Of a stretch of 41,602 nucleotides of DNA, positions 16,126-25,437 are shown piece after piece (position 1 is the first letter of the stretch; each line of letters opens with the position of its first letter). The notes under the pieces are model-generated. The model worked only from the letters and a program-made list of their open reading frames with translations. It did not search any database and was not told the DNA's origin. The stretch comes from an uncultured Oscillatoriales cyanobacterium (GTDB lineage Bacteria > Cyanobacteriota > Cyanobacteriia > Cyanobacteriales > Microcoleaceae), in assembly GCA_903893625.1 (NCBI GenBank), contig CAITND010000238.1:1-41602 (forward strand), given 5' to 3'. Both the position numbers and the translations under genes were made by a program.

Positions 16126-16854
16126 TTAACATAAGGGAACCCCAGATTGTAAAGGTTCTTGTAAAAATTTTTTTTGAATTCTCTCTAATTCCAGATCCGA
16201 GAACCGATCCACCGCCCAATTTGCCCAGCGTTGCAGCAAATGCAGGGGATAGGTATGGGCAATACCCACGACTTGCATTCCGGCTCGTTGGGCTGCGATC
16301 ATGCCCACAAAGGTATCCTCCAGGGCGAGACAGTCGGAGGGTTGTAAATTTAAGTGCGGGTAAACCTGGTTTAACCGTTCTACCGCTAACAAATAGCCTT
16401 CCGGTTCGGGTTTGCTGAGGGTAATATCATCTCCAGTCACAATAATGGGAAAATTATTCCTCAGTCCACTGTGATTTAAGACAAGTTCCACTTCCTCCCC
16501 CATCGCCCCCGTCACCAAAGCTAATTTTAGATCAGCGGCTTGCAACTGTTGAATTAAGTTCTGAAGACCGGGATACAGGGGCAGGGGTTCTAACTGTTGT
16601 AAGCGATTTTGATAGGCGATAGATTTACGTTCAATTAACTGATCTAAGTAGGAATTGCTAACAGCACGACCTCGATAATTTAACAGGTCTATTAAACAGG
16701 CGCGATCGCTACGTCCTAAACAAAATTTGCGAATTTCCTCCCTTTTAGAACGCAGGTTTTCTGTCAGCAATAGTTCTTCAATGAGTTGCTCATGGATGGG
16801 TTCATCATTAATTATGACTCCATTAAAATCAAATAGAACTGCCTTTAAACTCAT
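16126..16854 (-). CDS. HAD-superfamily hydrolase, beta-phosphoglucomutase-like
   Basis: A 242-residue HAD protein with an alpha-helical cap of the phosphoglucomutase/phosphatase subclass. Motif I is VLFDFNGVIINDEPIH, motif II is LALVTGA, motif III Lys lies in LSKPEPEGY, and motif IV is CLALEDTFVGMIAAQRAG. The nucleophile Asp is present, but the usual second Asp (DxD), the general acid/base, is Asn. Family members lacking it often have weak or altered phosphatase activity. Substrate is unknown; its neighbour is a glycogen debranching enzyme, so a sugar phosphate is a reasonable guess only. Confidence 0.85.
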   Translation of the reverse strand: MSLKAVLFDFNGVIINDEPIHEQLIEELLLTENLRSKREEIRKFCLGRSDRACLIDLLNYRGRAVSNSYLDQLIERKSIAYQNRLQQLEPLPLYPGLQNLIQQLQAADLKLALVTGAMGEEVELVLNHSGLRNNFPIIVTGDDITLSKPEPEGYLLAVERLNQVYPHLNLQPSDCLALEDTFVGMIAAQRAGMQVVGIAHTYPLHLLQRWANWAVDRFSDLELERIQKKFLQEPLQSGVPLC

Positions 16855-16876
16855 CGTCGCAAACCTATGATTCTGG

Positions 16877-16986
16877 GAATTACGAATTACGAATTGGGAA
16901 TTACGAATTACGAATTACGAATTACGAATTACGAATGGGGAATTACGAATTACGAATTACGAATTACGAATTACGAATTACGAATG
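16877..16986. repeat. AATTACG heptamer tandem array
   Basis: About twelve or more copies of the heptamer AATTACG with occasional GGG interruptions, directly upstream of the HAD gene start. It contains a spurious open frame encoding NYELRIT repeats, which I do not regard as a gene. It is an STRR-type array. Confidence 0.9.
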
Positions 16987-17048
16987 GGGGGAGTAGAGGA
17001 GCAGGGGGAGCATCCTCGTTCTCCAACAGCCAACAGCCAACAGTCAAC
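16987..17048. repeat. G-rich block and CAACAGC/CAACAGT heptamers
   Basis: GGAGCAGGGGGAGCATCC followed by CAACAGCCAACAGCCAACAG. It matches the composite repeat at the window start (1-77). It ends four bases before the stop codon of the debranching enzyme gene. Confidence 0.8.
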
Positions 17049-17051
17049 AAA

Positions 17052-19034
17052 TTAACGTTCTAAAGCAGACCACGCCCGGAGAATTTCTCCTACTGACCAA
17101 GCTTGGGCAATACAACCCTGGGGGTACATGGGGGCATTACCATCAAAAATTTCGCTGATACTTCCGAGTCCGGCGGTCGTGATATGGTTGGCAATGGGGT
17201 CTAAAAAACTACGGGCGACATGGGGATTTTGGAATACCCGTAAATGGGCGATCACATAAGGCCCCAGAAGCCAAGCCCAAACAGTACCTTGATGATAGGC
17301 GCTATCTCGCTGTACGGGATTTCCCCCATAATACCCTCGATAGTGAAGATGATTAGGAGCGAGCGAGCGCAATCCTGATGATGTTAACAAAAACCGTCCA
17401 CAGGTTTCAACGACGGCCCGTTGTTGTTCGGGAGATAGGGGGCTGTGAGGTAGAGAAACGGCAAAAATTTGATTGGGACGCAGGGTGGCATCATCTCCAT
17501 AGATTCCATCCACAACATCATAACAGTAGCCCAATTCAGGATGCCAGAACCGTTCAAACCGAGCTAAAGCCCGATCCGCTAAGGCATCATATTCTTGATA
17601 GGGTCTGCCAATTTGACGGGCAAATTTCCCCATAATTCGCAAAGCGTTATACCAAAGGGCATTAATTTCAACGGGTTTACCGATGCGGGGAGTCACAACC
17701 CAATCTCCAATTTTGGCATCCATCCAGGTTAACTGTGTTCCTGGTTCTCCGGCATATAGTAAACCATCAGCCGGATCAAGGTGAATATTATAGCGAGTTC
17801 CGCGACAGTGATATTGAATAATATCCGCCAGCACTGGAAACAAATTCTCGATCACATCAATATCTTCAGTGACTTCATAATATTGACGAACGGCTTCAAA
17901 ATACCACAGGGTAGCATCAACGGTATTGTATTCGGGGGTTTCTCCGACATCGGGGAAACGGTTAGGTAACATCCCTTGATCAACATATTTGGCGTAAGTA
18001 TAGAGGATGGCACGGGCGATTTGTAGACGACCTGTAGTGATGGCAATGCCTGGTAAACTAATCATCGTGTCCCGTCCCCAATCCCCAAACCAGGGATATC
18101 CGGCAATAATGGTTTTACCGACTGGATTTTCAGGAATGGCACGATTAACCACAAATTGATCCGCCGCCAACACCAATTGTTTCACCCATTCAGGAATTTC
18201 TCTAGTATTCACCGGACAGCTATCTTGCCAAAATCCTAATAATTTGCGTTCGTGGGTGCGACGGACTTCTAAGGCAGCTTCTGCATTTAAACTGGGGTTA
18301 GGTTCAGTCGTAGCTACAAAACATAAGGATTCTCCGGGGTTCAGGGTGACGGTGAAGGTAGCCGCATGAAGATGATCTTCGTGATCCATCAAGCCCCGCT
18401 CTCGTTCCCGTGCTAAATCAAAGTTATAGTACCATTCATGGGCTGGGGTTACGGTGGCCCGATCTGTTAATAAATAAAAGGGAACAGCATCGGAAAATGC
18501 AGTCACACAAACCCCATTTTCAACGGGTTCTACCTGCATTTTCCAGTTCCAAGAGTGGGTATCGCTGTGATAATCTCGATAGTTGACTAAGGCTTTCAGG
18601 GTGAGGGTGATTGGCCCAGAGGCGCGAGTTAAGCTATAGCGAATGTATGTCATATTGGCTTCTGGCTGCATCCAAATCCGTTTTTCTAGGAGGGCGTCAG
18701 CACAGGCAAATTTCCAGGTGGGAACGGTACGATCTAAGTGAAACCGTTCAATATGGTGATGTCCATAACCGTTAATATTGCCTCCGGCCCAACGATTGGT
18801 ATACAGAGGATAAACTTGTCCCTGGTATTCTACAATCTCGTCTATTTTCGCTACCAATAAGGTACGTCCTAATGGGGGTTTTAAAGCCGCCACTAATAAA
18901 CCCTGATAACGTCTGGTCAGTAAGCCTGCTATTGTGCCTGAAGCATAGCCACCGATGCCATTGGTCACTAACCATTCTCGTGCTTCTGCACTGGGCAAAT
19001 CACAGCACGTTTCTCGTCCAAAATTAATAGTCAT
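17052..19034 (-). CDS. Glycogen debranching enzyme, amylo-alpha-1,6-glucosidase (GH133-like)
   Basis: A 660-residue enzyme that hydrolyses alpha-1,6 branch glucose in glycogen. The N-terminal domain (about 1-270) has EWLVTNGIGGYASGTIAGL and RRYQGLLVAAL, typical of the prokaryotic GDE N-terminal domain. The (alpha/alpha)6 catalytic domain (about 290-655) has GYPWFGDWGRDTMISLPG, the MLPNRFPD segment, TLWYFEAVRQYYE, and HQGTVWAWLLGPY near the end. Acidic residues in these segments form the active site in the family. It is divergent from a GH57 gene, so a shared role in storage glucan turnover is likely. No signal peptide, so it is cytoplasmic. Confidence 0.92.
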   Translation of the reverse strand: MTINFGRETCCDLPSAEAREWLVTNGIGGYASGTIAGLLTRRYQGLLVAALKPPLGRTLLVAKIDEIVEYQGQVYPLYTNRWAGGNINGYGHHHIERFHLDRTVPTWKFACADALLEKRIWMQPEANMTYIRYSLTRASGPITLTLKALVNYRDYHSDTHSWNWKMQVEPVENGVCVTAFSDAVPFYLLTDRATVTPAHEWYYNFDLARERERGLMDHEDHLHAATFTVTLNPGESLCFVATTEPNPSLNAEAALEVRRTHERKLLGFWQDSCPVNTREIPEWVKQLVLAADQFVVNRAIPENPVGKTIIAGYPWFGDWGRDTMISLPGIAITTGRLQIARAILYTYAKYVDQGMLPNRFPDVGETPEYNTVDATLWYFEAVRQYYEVTEDIDVIENLFPVLADIIQYHCRGTRYNIHLDPADGLLYAGEPGTQLTWMDAKIGDWVVTPRIGKPVEINALWYNALRIMGKFARQIGRPYQEYDALADRALARFERFWHPELGYCYDVVDGIYGDDATLRPNQIFAVSLPHSPLSPEQQRAVVETCGRFLLTSSGLRSLAPNHLHYRGYYGGNPVQRDSAYHQGTVWAWLLGPYVIAHLRVFQNPHVARSFLDPIANHITTAGLGSISEIFDGNAPMYPQGCIAQAWSVGEILRAWSALER

Positions 19035-19415
19035 ACTGTCTTAAACACTCAAAGTTTTGCATCAACAATAAAATTTAAGATTTAGAAGCCTTTCACTGTC
19101 TCAATTCAAAAATTAAACACCTACAACGGATGAATGATCATTTGTCCAATTTAAGGATAGAATATCAGCAATAACTGTTCATCAGCAGAAAGGTTGTCTT
19201 CGTTACCTCCCAGCAAAGACCCATCGTTATTAACTATAACGTTTTATCGTCCAAATCAAAACCCCCATGCCCTGAAATTGAACACAGATTAAACAAATTT
19301 ATCAAATTTGACGAAATATGGCAGATCATCAACAGCCATTTTTTTGTTCTCTGTGTTCTAAAGTGTGACTGAATTTGTATTTTTCTCCCATTCCAATTGA
19401 TCAAGATTTAGTTTT
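19035..19415. other. Divergent intergenic region, no gene seen
   Basis: The 381 bases between the divergent debranching enzyme and GH57 genes must hold both promoters. The region is AT-rich. I see no ORF worth reporting, no tRNA, and no strong hairpin. No promoter pair is clear enough to call. Confidence 0.5.
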
Positions 19416-20903
19416 ATGACAAAGCCTGACTTATTGACCCGTTTACCTGTTTTAGAAGACTTGCGTTCCGGTCTACCCAATTTGTGTGGGTGGGAAGTTG
19501 AAATCGAAAGCGTTGTTAATCACAATCAGCCGATTTTCTTGCCCCATACTCATTTAAAGTTAGATCAAATTCAAGCCGGATTTGCTTGTGCTTTACATTT
19601 TCATCAACCTACAATTCCAGCAGGTATTAATGGGGGATTAATTAGCAATCTTCAATATATGTTTGAACATCCCCAAGAAGGGGATAACCATAATGCTGAA
19701 CCCTTTGCCGGGTGTTATCGTCGCATGGGAGAGTTTATTCCTCAATTAATAGCAGAAGGGTGTAATCCTCGAATTATGTTGGATTATTCGGGGAATTTAT
19801 TATGGGGATTACGCCAAATGGGGCGGGATGATATTCTAAATTCTTTGAAAACAATTACTTGTAATTCTGCATATCAACCTTATGTGGAATGGTTAGGAAC
19901 GATGTGGAGTCATGCGGTGATTCCTTCGACTCCAATTCCTGATATTTTATTACAAATTCGAGCTTGGCAACATCATTTTGCCTCTATTTTTGGGATAGAA
20001 GCGTTGAAGCGAGTTAAGGGTTTTTCTCCCCCAGAAATGCACTTACCTAATCATCCTGATACGTTATATGAATATATTAAAGCGTTGAAAGCTTGTGGTT
20101 ATCAGTGGTTATTAGTTCAGGAACATTCGGTGGAAACTTTGGAGGGTTTAGGTTTACCCCAAGACCAAAAATATATTCCGAATCGCTTAATTGCCAGGAA
20201 TTCTAACGGGGAAGTAGTTAGTATTATTGCTTTAATTAAAACCCAAGGTTCTGATACTAAATTAGTTGCTCAAATGCAGCCTTATTTTGAAGCCAAAACC
20301 AAGGAAAAACAATCGATTAGTGGGGTTAAAGTTCCGCCTTTAGTGTCACAAATTGCTGATGGGGAAAATGGCGGTGTGATGATGAATGAATATCCTCGTG
20401 ATTTCTTTAGAATTTTCCAAGAATTACGAGATCAAAATTCTGGGGTTGTGGCGATGAATGGAACGGAATATTTAGAACTTTTAGAAGCGTCGGGGGTGAA
20501 CTCGGAAGATTACCCCACTTGTCAAGGTGTTCATCAGCATAAAATTTGGCAACAAATTGATCCCAATCAAGTGACACCGGAAGCTGTGGAAGCCGCGATC
20601 GCTATTTTAAAACAAACCGATCATCAATTTCAAATGGAGGGCGCATCTTGGACAAATCATTTAAGTTGGGTTCAAGGATATGAAAATGTTTTAGAACCGA
20701 TGAAACAATTAAGTATTGCTTTTCATCAAAAGTATGATTCTTTAGTTCAAAATAATCCGAATATTACCCAAGAATTCGATTATCAACAAGCGTTATTGTA
20801 CAACTTGTTATTACAAACCAGTTGTTTTCGTTATTGGGGACAGGGAACTTGGACAGATTATGCTAAAGAACTTTATCGTCGAGGAATGGAAGCGTTGAAT
20901 TAA
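19416..20903 (+). CDS. Glycoside hydrolase family 57 protein
   Basis: A 495-residue GH57-type protein; the family includes amylopullulanases, 4-alpha-glucanotransferases and branching enzymes. The (beta/alpha)7 core is visible: ACALHFHQPTIPAG (block 1 with His), NPRIMLDYSGNLLWGL (block 2), VKGFSPPEMHLPN (block 3, with Glu as likely nucleophile), and a C-terminal helical region with FQMEGASWTNHLSWVQGY. Exact specificity cannot be read. The divergent debranching enzyme supports a role in glucan metabolism. No signal peptide is seen, so it is cytoplasmic. Confidence 0.87.
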   Translation: MTKPDLLTRLPVLEDLRSGLPNLCGWEVEIESVVNHNQPIFLPHTHLKLDQIQAGFACALHFHQPTIPAGINGGLISNLQYMFEHPQEGDNHNAEPFAGCYRRMGEFIPQLIAEGCNPRIMLDYSGNLLWGLRQMGRDDILNSLKTITCNSAYQPYVEWLGTMWSHAVIPSTPIPDILLQIRAWQHHFASIFGIEALKRVKGFSPPEMHLPNHPDTLYEYIKALKACGYQWLLVQEHSVETLEGLGLPQDQKYIPNRLIARNSNGEVVSIIALIKTQGSDTKLVAQMQPYFEAKTKEKQSISGVKVPPLVSQIADGENGGVMMNEYPRDFFRIFQELRDQNSGVVAMNGTEYLELLEASGVNSEDYPTCQGVHQHKIWQQIDPNQVTPEAVEAAIAILKQTDHQFQMEGASWTNHLSWVQGYENVLEPMKQLSIAFHQKYDSLVQNNPNITQEFDYQQALLYNLLLQTSCFRYWGQGTWTDYAKELYRRGMEALN

Positions 20904-20918
20904 TTTGACTTGTTTTCC

Positions 20919-20950
20919 TAGGGTGCGTGCGATGCAGCTTACGCACCCTA
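20919..20950. terminator. TAGGGTGCGT hairpin between convergent genes
   Basis: TAGGGTGCGT (20919-20928) pairs perfectly with ACGCACCCTA (20941-20950) around a 12-base loop. It sits between the GH57 stop and the stop of the JmjC-type gene, so it could terminate both. GGGTGCGT hairpins are dispersed in cyanobacteria. Confidence 0.6.
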
Positions 20951-20957
20951 CGAATGC

Positions 20958-22118
20958 TTAATAATGACCGAAGGAGGGATTTTTCCAATCATAATCATTA
21001 GGGAATTTAAAATTAATAAAAGAAACAGAAATACTGATTTCTAAACTTTTGACATAATGCCACCATCCCACCGGAATAAAAATCACTTCTCCGGGATGTA
21101 AAATTACATCAATGGAACGAACATTGCGATATAAAGGATAACGATTATAATCAGGATTAGCCGGATCAATGGGACTGAAAACCCCAATATTATTATAGAG
21201 AAATGGGGTTTGTTCAGGGGGGATCATTTTAATCAATTTTCGCCCAGAAACTTGAGCTAAAAAGATATTAATGGTATCATGATGTAAAGGGGTAACAGTT
21301 CCGGCTGAACCATACCAAAAAAACGTTTTTCCTACTTTTTGGGCTGAGTCTAAATATTCGGGAAAGATTTCCATATCCTCAAAAAGTCCCTGCATTTCTT
21401 CCCGATTCAGGGTATTATTATTGGCGACCATATAGTAATCATTGGTTTCCCCTGCCCGGACGACCCAATCAATATAATCTTCAAATAACATCGTTTTTCG
21501 ATGTTGTTCTAAATTAATTTCATAATTCGGGTCAGCATTACGATTTCCTTGAACTTGAATACTAACCTGACCATATTTTTCTTTAAAATATTCGGGAGTC
21601 CATCGTTGCATTGCCTGCCAATTTTTCATAATATCCGTGAAAATAACGGGTTTATTTTGTGAATAATATTGATCTAAAAATTCGTTTTGGGATAAAAAAG
21701 GAATTCGCAGAATACTATTATAACTGGGAGCTAAAGTAGCGAGTTGATGTTGAATTTGTAAAAGAGATTCTAGTTTTTGGAGCTTTTGCAAAATCTCTTG
21801 TGCGGCTTGAAAATAGGGTTGATTAGCAATGCCTGTAACTTCCTCGACGGCTAACTTAACATCAATCCCATTTTTGACCATACATTCAATTAAAGCTTCA
21901 TCGGATTGATTGATAAATTTATTAGCAGCAATCCATTTTTTCCAGCCATCAGGAAGTTGAGGCGGTTGAGGATGTTGAGGATGCTGAGGCAGTTGAGAAG
22001 GTTGAGGAGACTCCGGCAGAGGGGATTGAGGCAGCCATTGTAAACTAACTTGCTGTCCATCATTTAAGGTAATTTGTAATGGGGGAAGGGTGATTTTCAA
22101 GGGTTGAATATCGGTCAT
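20958..22118 (-). CDS. JmjC/cupin-like Fe(II) 2-oxoglutarate-dependent hydroxylase
   Basis: A 386-residue protein with a C-terminal JmjC (cupin-8) domain (about 145-380) that resembles protein or small-molecule hydroxylases such as the FIH group. The metal triad is visible: TPLHHDTINIF supplies His-x-Asp and PVGWWHYVKSL supplies the distal His. A Lys in SGRKLIKMIPP may bind 2-oxoglutarate. The N-terminal part has a Pro/Gln/His-rich repeat stretch (residues about 31-55), then a helical region starting DGWKKWIAANKFIN. The substrate is unknown. It stands alone on its strand, with about 130 bases of AT-rich sequence upstream. Confidence 0.85.
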   Translation of the reverse strand: MTDIQPLKITLPPLQITLNDGQQVSLQWLPQSPLPESPQPSQLPQHPQHPQPPQLPDGWKKWIAANKFINQSDEALIECMVKNGIDVKLAVEEVTGIANQPYFQAAQEILQKLQKLESLLQIQHQLATLAPSYNSILRIPFLSQNEFLDQYYSQNKPVIFTDIMKNWQAMQRWTPEYFKEKYGQVSIQVQGNRNADPNYEINLEQHRKTMLFEDYIDWVVRAGETNDYYMVANNNTLNREEMQGLFEDMEIFPEYLDSAQKVGKTFFWYGSAGTVTPLHHDTINIFLAQVSGRKLIKMIPPEQTPFLYNNIGVFSPIDPANPDYNRYPLYRNVRSIDVILHPGEVIFIPVGWWHYVKSLEISISVSFINFKFPNDYDWKNPSFGHY

Positions 22119-22248
22119 AGAGTGACAACCTTTTGTGCTTAAAAATACGATGGTTTAATAAAAATTGGAACGGGTAAAACCGGAAGAATATATGCTAATT
22201 ATATCCTAACTGTTTCTAATTGTCTACAATATCATAGAAGTTGGCAAT

Positions 22249-23106
22249 TTATTGAATCCATTGCCGAGTTCCAAAATGCAGGCAAGACTGAGTAGCAATT
22301 TGAGCGGATTCGGTTAAGGCAGTTGCAAAGTTTTGGGATAATATAAAGTGACAAAATGCCCCATGAAAAATATCTCCCGCACCTAAAGTATCAATGGCTT
22401 GAATAGTGGGAACGGGGATACTCCCGTTACCTTCTTTGATGCTAACATATTGAATAGGTTTTTCTCCTTGGGTAATCGCAATATAAGGAATATTCATGGC
22501 TTTGAGATAAGCAAAAACATCTTCGGAAGTTTGACAGTGAGGAGGATAAAAGTTATCGGAACAAATTGCATAGTTAATATCCGGTAAAATCGTTTCTAAT
22601 CCCGGTTTCCAACTCCCCCCATCTAAAACAATCGGAATTTGTTTGATTTTTGCCTGTTGAATTAAGGCGTGACTGATAGGGATTTGATGACCATCGATTA
22701 AAATAATCTCAATATTGTCTAAATCTTGAGGTAAATTTGATAAATTTAAGATTTGGGATTTTGTGGCATTAATAGAAACAACTGTGCGATCTCCTGTGGC
22801 GGGAGTTACAACAATGGAAGAGACTGGAGGAGTGTCTAAACAAGTTGGATCTAAGTCTATAATATTAACAGAATATTGTTGTAAATCCGTCCGAATCAGT
22901 TGGGTGAGGGCATGGTTTCCTAATACACCCAATAGGGTAGATTGGTTTCCTAAACTGTTAAAAGTAACGGCGGCATTTGTCGCTGGCCCTCCGGCGGCAA
23001 CGGTATAATCAGAAGCGACAATTTTTTGATTTTTATGCGGATATTCGTTAACCGCATAAATTAAATCGAGGGTAATTAATCCCACAAATAAACCATATTT
23101 AGGCAT
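22249..23106 (-). CDS. PfkB-family sugar kinase
   Basis: A 285-residue ribokinase-like (PfkB) kinase that transfers phosphate from ATP to a sugar or related alcohol. Signature segments are AAGGPATNAAVTFNSLG (PfkB signature 1, substrate side) and AIDTLGAGDIFHGAF (signature 2, with the catalytic Asp and anion hole). Members of this kind act on ribose, fructose, nucleosides and other compounds, and I cannot choose among them. It is divergent from rsmI with about 75 bases between the starts. Length is at the short end of the family. Confidence 0.9.
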   Translation of the reverse strand: MPKYGLFVGLITLDLIYAVNEYPHKNQKIVASDYTVAAGGPATNAAVTFNSLGNQSTLLGVLGNHALTQLIRTDLQQYSVNIIDLDPTCLDTPPVSSIVVTPATGDRTVVSINATKSQILNLSNLPQDLDNIEIILIDGHQIPISHALIQQAKIKQIPIVLDGGSWKPGLETILPDINYAICSDNFYPPHCQTSEDVFAYLKAMNIPYIAITQGEKPIQYVSIKEGNGSIPVPTIQAIDTLGAGDIFHGAFCHFILSQNFATALTESAQIATQSCLHFGTRQWIQ

Positions 23107-23181
23107 AAAATTAGGAGTCAGGAATAAAATAAAGTAAAGTAGTTGTGCGAAATCCTGATAGCGTAAGGCCTTTAATTAAAC

Positions 23182-24027
23182 ATGACAATTCAAGCTGGAA
23201 CCCTTTATATTGTTGGTACTCCCATTGGCAACCTTGAAGATATAACATTACGCGCGATCAAAATTTTACAAAGTGTCGATGGGATTGCCGCCGAAGATAC
23301 TCGTCATACGGCCAAGTTATTACACCATTTTGACATCAAAACTCCGCAACAGAGTTATTATGAACATAATCAACATCGCCGGATTCCGACTCTGGTTGAA
23401 TCTCTGCGTCAGGGAAAGACAATCGCCTTAGTTACCGATGCTGGAATGCCAGGAATTTCTGACCCCGGATATGAATTGGTTAAGGCTTGTATTGAAGCGA
23501 ATATTCCAGTCATTCCTATTCCTGGGGTTAGTGCTAGTTTAACGGCTTTGAGTGCTGCGGGACTGCCAACGGATCGATTTATTTTTGAAGGCTTTTTACC
23601 GACGAAAAATAAAGAGCGCCAAAACCGTTTAACCATATTACAAACGGAATCTCGGACAATCATATTATATGAAGCGCCCCATCGTCTTCTGGAAACCCTA
23701 GAAGATTTAGATCAAAGTTTAGGATCAAAACGGCCGATTGTCATCGCACGGGAATTAACAAAACTGCATGAAGAATTTTGGCGAGGAACGTTAGCAGAAG
23801 CCGTACAATATTATCAAAATCACAACCCTAAAGGAGAACTAACTTTAGTGATTGCGGGTGTTGAGGAAACGACAACTCCTCTCACCGAAGATCAAATTAA
23901 AGCCGAGCTCCAACGTCTAATTCAGCAGGGGATGTCCCGCTCTGAAGCCAGTCGTCAACTCGCTGAAGCCACCTCCGTTCCCCGTCGCCAAATCTACCAA
24001 CTGGCTTTAACTTTACTTGATAGTTGA
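23182..24027 (+). CDS. rsmI: 16S rRNA (cytidine-1402-2'-O)-methyltransferase
   Basis: A 281-residue SAM-dependent enzyme of the tetrapyrrole-methylase fold that 2'-O-methylates C1402 in the ribosomal P site. Clear motifs: LYIVGTPIGNLEDITLRAI at the N-terminus, AAEDTRHTAKLL, VTDAGMPGISDPGYELV (AdoMet region), PGVSASLTALSAAGLP, and a C-terminal GMSRSEASRQLAEATSVPRR helix-turn-like segment. The family assignment is secure. It is followed by STRR and GTAGAGACGT-type repeats. Confidence 0.95.
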   Translation: MTIQAGTLYIVGTPIGNLEDITLRAIKILQSVDGIAAEDTRHTAKLLHHFDIKTPQQSYYEHNQHRRIPTLVESLRQGKTIALVTDAGMPGISDPGYELVKACIEANIPVIPIPGVSASLTALSAAGLPTDRFIFEGFLPTKNKERQNRLTILQTESRTIILYEAPHRLLETLEDLDQSLGSKRPIVIARELTKLHEEFWRGTLAEAVQYYQNHNPKGELTLVIAGVEETTTPLTEDQIKAELQRLIQQGMSRSEASRQLAEATSVPRRQIYQLALTLLDS

Positions 24028-24128
24028 CAGTTGACAGTTGACGGTTGAAGATTAGGGGTTAAGCGTTAAGCCAGTAGAAACGTTGCACGCAACGTCTCTA
24101 CACAGCCAACAGTCAACAGCCAACAAAC
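24028..24128. repeat. STRR heptamers and GTAGAGACGT palindrome
   Basis: Tandem TTGACAG heptamers follow the rsmI stop. A hairpin follows at 24074-24101 (GTAGAAACGTTG / CAACGTCTCTAC), then CAACAGT/CAACAGC copies. The hairpin may terminate rsmI. The flanking heptamers are complementary to each other and could extend the stem. Confidence 0.75.
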
Positions 24129-24135
24129 AACCAAT

Positions 24136-25392
24136 ATGGCTTATATCACCCAGCGCCGTCGGTCTGTGCGACCTTCTTCTGTTCGAGGCTATTCTTTAAG
24201 GAGATCGCCTGTTAAAGTTAGGTCTAGATCTCCTCATCCCTTAGCACGGTTAAAATACTCTCGAATTCTATTTTTAATTGCCCTATTATTAACCGTTAAC
24301 TGGACAATGGGAGCGATTTTAAAACTATTATTTCCACCCGCGAAACCCCAACCCCAAACTCAGAATATTACGATTTCTGCTCCGGTTTCCGAGAGCGATA
24401 AAACCGTTGTTTATAATATTAAAAATCCTCCCAATTTAATCCCCAGTAAAGACTTACAAGTTATTGTTGATGGGGCCGTTGATATTGCCAAAACTCAAGG
24501 ATTACCCACCGAATCTTTATCAATTACCTTAATTGATGTTAGTAAAGCTGCCAGTCATAGTATTGCTGGATATAATAATACTAAGCTGAGATTTCCAGCT
24601 AGTGTTGCTAAATTATTTTGGATGGTTGCCTTTTTTGGTTATGCAGAAAAAGGATATATTCCCAAAGAATCCCCCTTTTATACTGACCTATCCCAGATGT
24701 TGCGAATTTCCGATAATGATTCAGCCAGTCGCATTGTCGATGCGATCACGCAAACTGAATCAGGAGAAAATTTAGACAAAACTGAATTAGACAAATGGGT
24801 ACAAAAACGCAGTCAAGTTAATCAATTTTTTGAAAAATCGGGTTATAGTGGAATTAATTTAACAACTAAAAATTATCCCATTACAGGGATAGGAGAAGAA
24901 CCCACAGGTCGAGATTTACAACTCCGAGAAAATCCCCCCTATTCCAAAGGAAATCTCGTCACCACCGACCAAACTGCACGATTAATGTATGAAATTTACA
25001 CAAAACAAGCCATTTCTCCCTTAGCAAGTACAAAAATGGCTTATTTATTAACCCGTGATTTAAACCCGAATGCTTGGAAAAATATTGATGCTAACTCCGT
25101 TGAAGGCTTTTTAGGAGAATCCTTACCTCCTGATATTTACTATGGGTCTAAAGTTGGTTATACCAGTCGTTCTCGTCAAGAAGTTGCTTTTGTTAGAACC
25201 TTAAATGATAAAGCCATTTATATTCTAGCCGTATTTGGAGATGATCCCGCTTATGCTAAAAATGAACAGGTTTTCCCTAAAATTTCCCGTTATATTTTTG
25301 ATCGTTTAAATCAAACTCCCTTAAAATCCACCCCCGAAAAAGTTACTCAACTCAATTCCCTATCTTTCCCGATGGTGGGAATGAATAATTAA
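24136..25392 (+). CDS. Membrane-anchored beta-lactamase-like serine hydrolase
   Basis: A 418-residue protein with an Arg/Ser-rich cytoplasmic N-terminus (residues 1-45), one transmembrane helix (about 48-68) and a periplasmic penicillin-binding/class A beta-lactamase fold (about 110-390). Catalytic elements: SVAK (Ser-x-x-Lys) in RFPASVAKLFWM, SDN in LRISDNDSASR, and SKVGYTS at the KTG position, with Val for Thr. This set suggests a serine acyl-enzyme hydrolase, possibly acting on peptidoglycan. Real beta-lactamase activity is not implied. It starts right after an STRR repeat block with no clear ribosome binding site. Confidence 0.85.
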   Translation: MAYITQRRRSVRPSSVRGYSLRRSPVKVRSRSPHPLARLKYSRILFLIALLLTVNWTMGAILKLLFPPAKPQPQTQNITISAPVSESDKTVVYNIKNPPNLIPSKDLQVIVDGAVDIAKTQGLPTESLSITLIDVSKAASHSIAGYNNTKLRFPASVAKLFWMVAFFGYAEKGYIPKESPFYTDLSQMLRISDNDSASRIVDAITQTESGENLDKTELDKWVQKRSQVNQFFEKSGYSGINLTTKNYPITGIGEEPTGRDLQLRENPPYSKGNLVTTDQTARLMYEIYTKQAISPLASTKMAYLLTRDLNPNAWKNIDANSVEGFLGESLPPDIYYGSKVGYTSRSRQEVAFVRTLNDKAIYILAVFGDDPAYAKNEQVFPKISRYIFDRLNQTPLKSTPEKVTQLNSLSFPMVGMNN

Positions 25393-25437
25393 ATTGTAGT
25401 AAGCCCTTTAGGGCTTAATTCCCCTCTATTTTTATCA

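Noticed and set aside
16867-17055. Plus-strand frame encoding NYELRIT repeats
   Set aside because: It is the direct translation of the AATTACG heptamer array and a following STRR block, not a gene.
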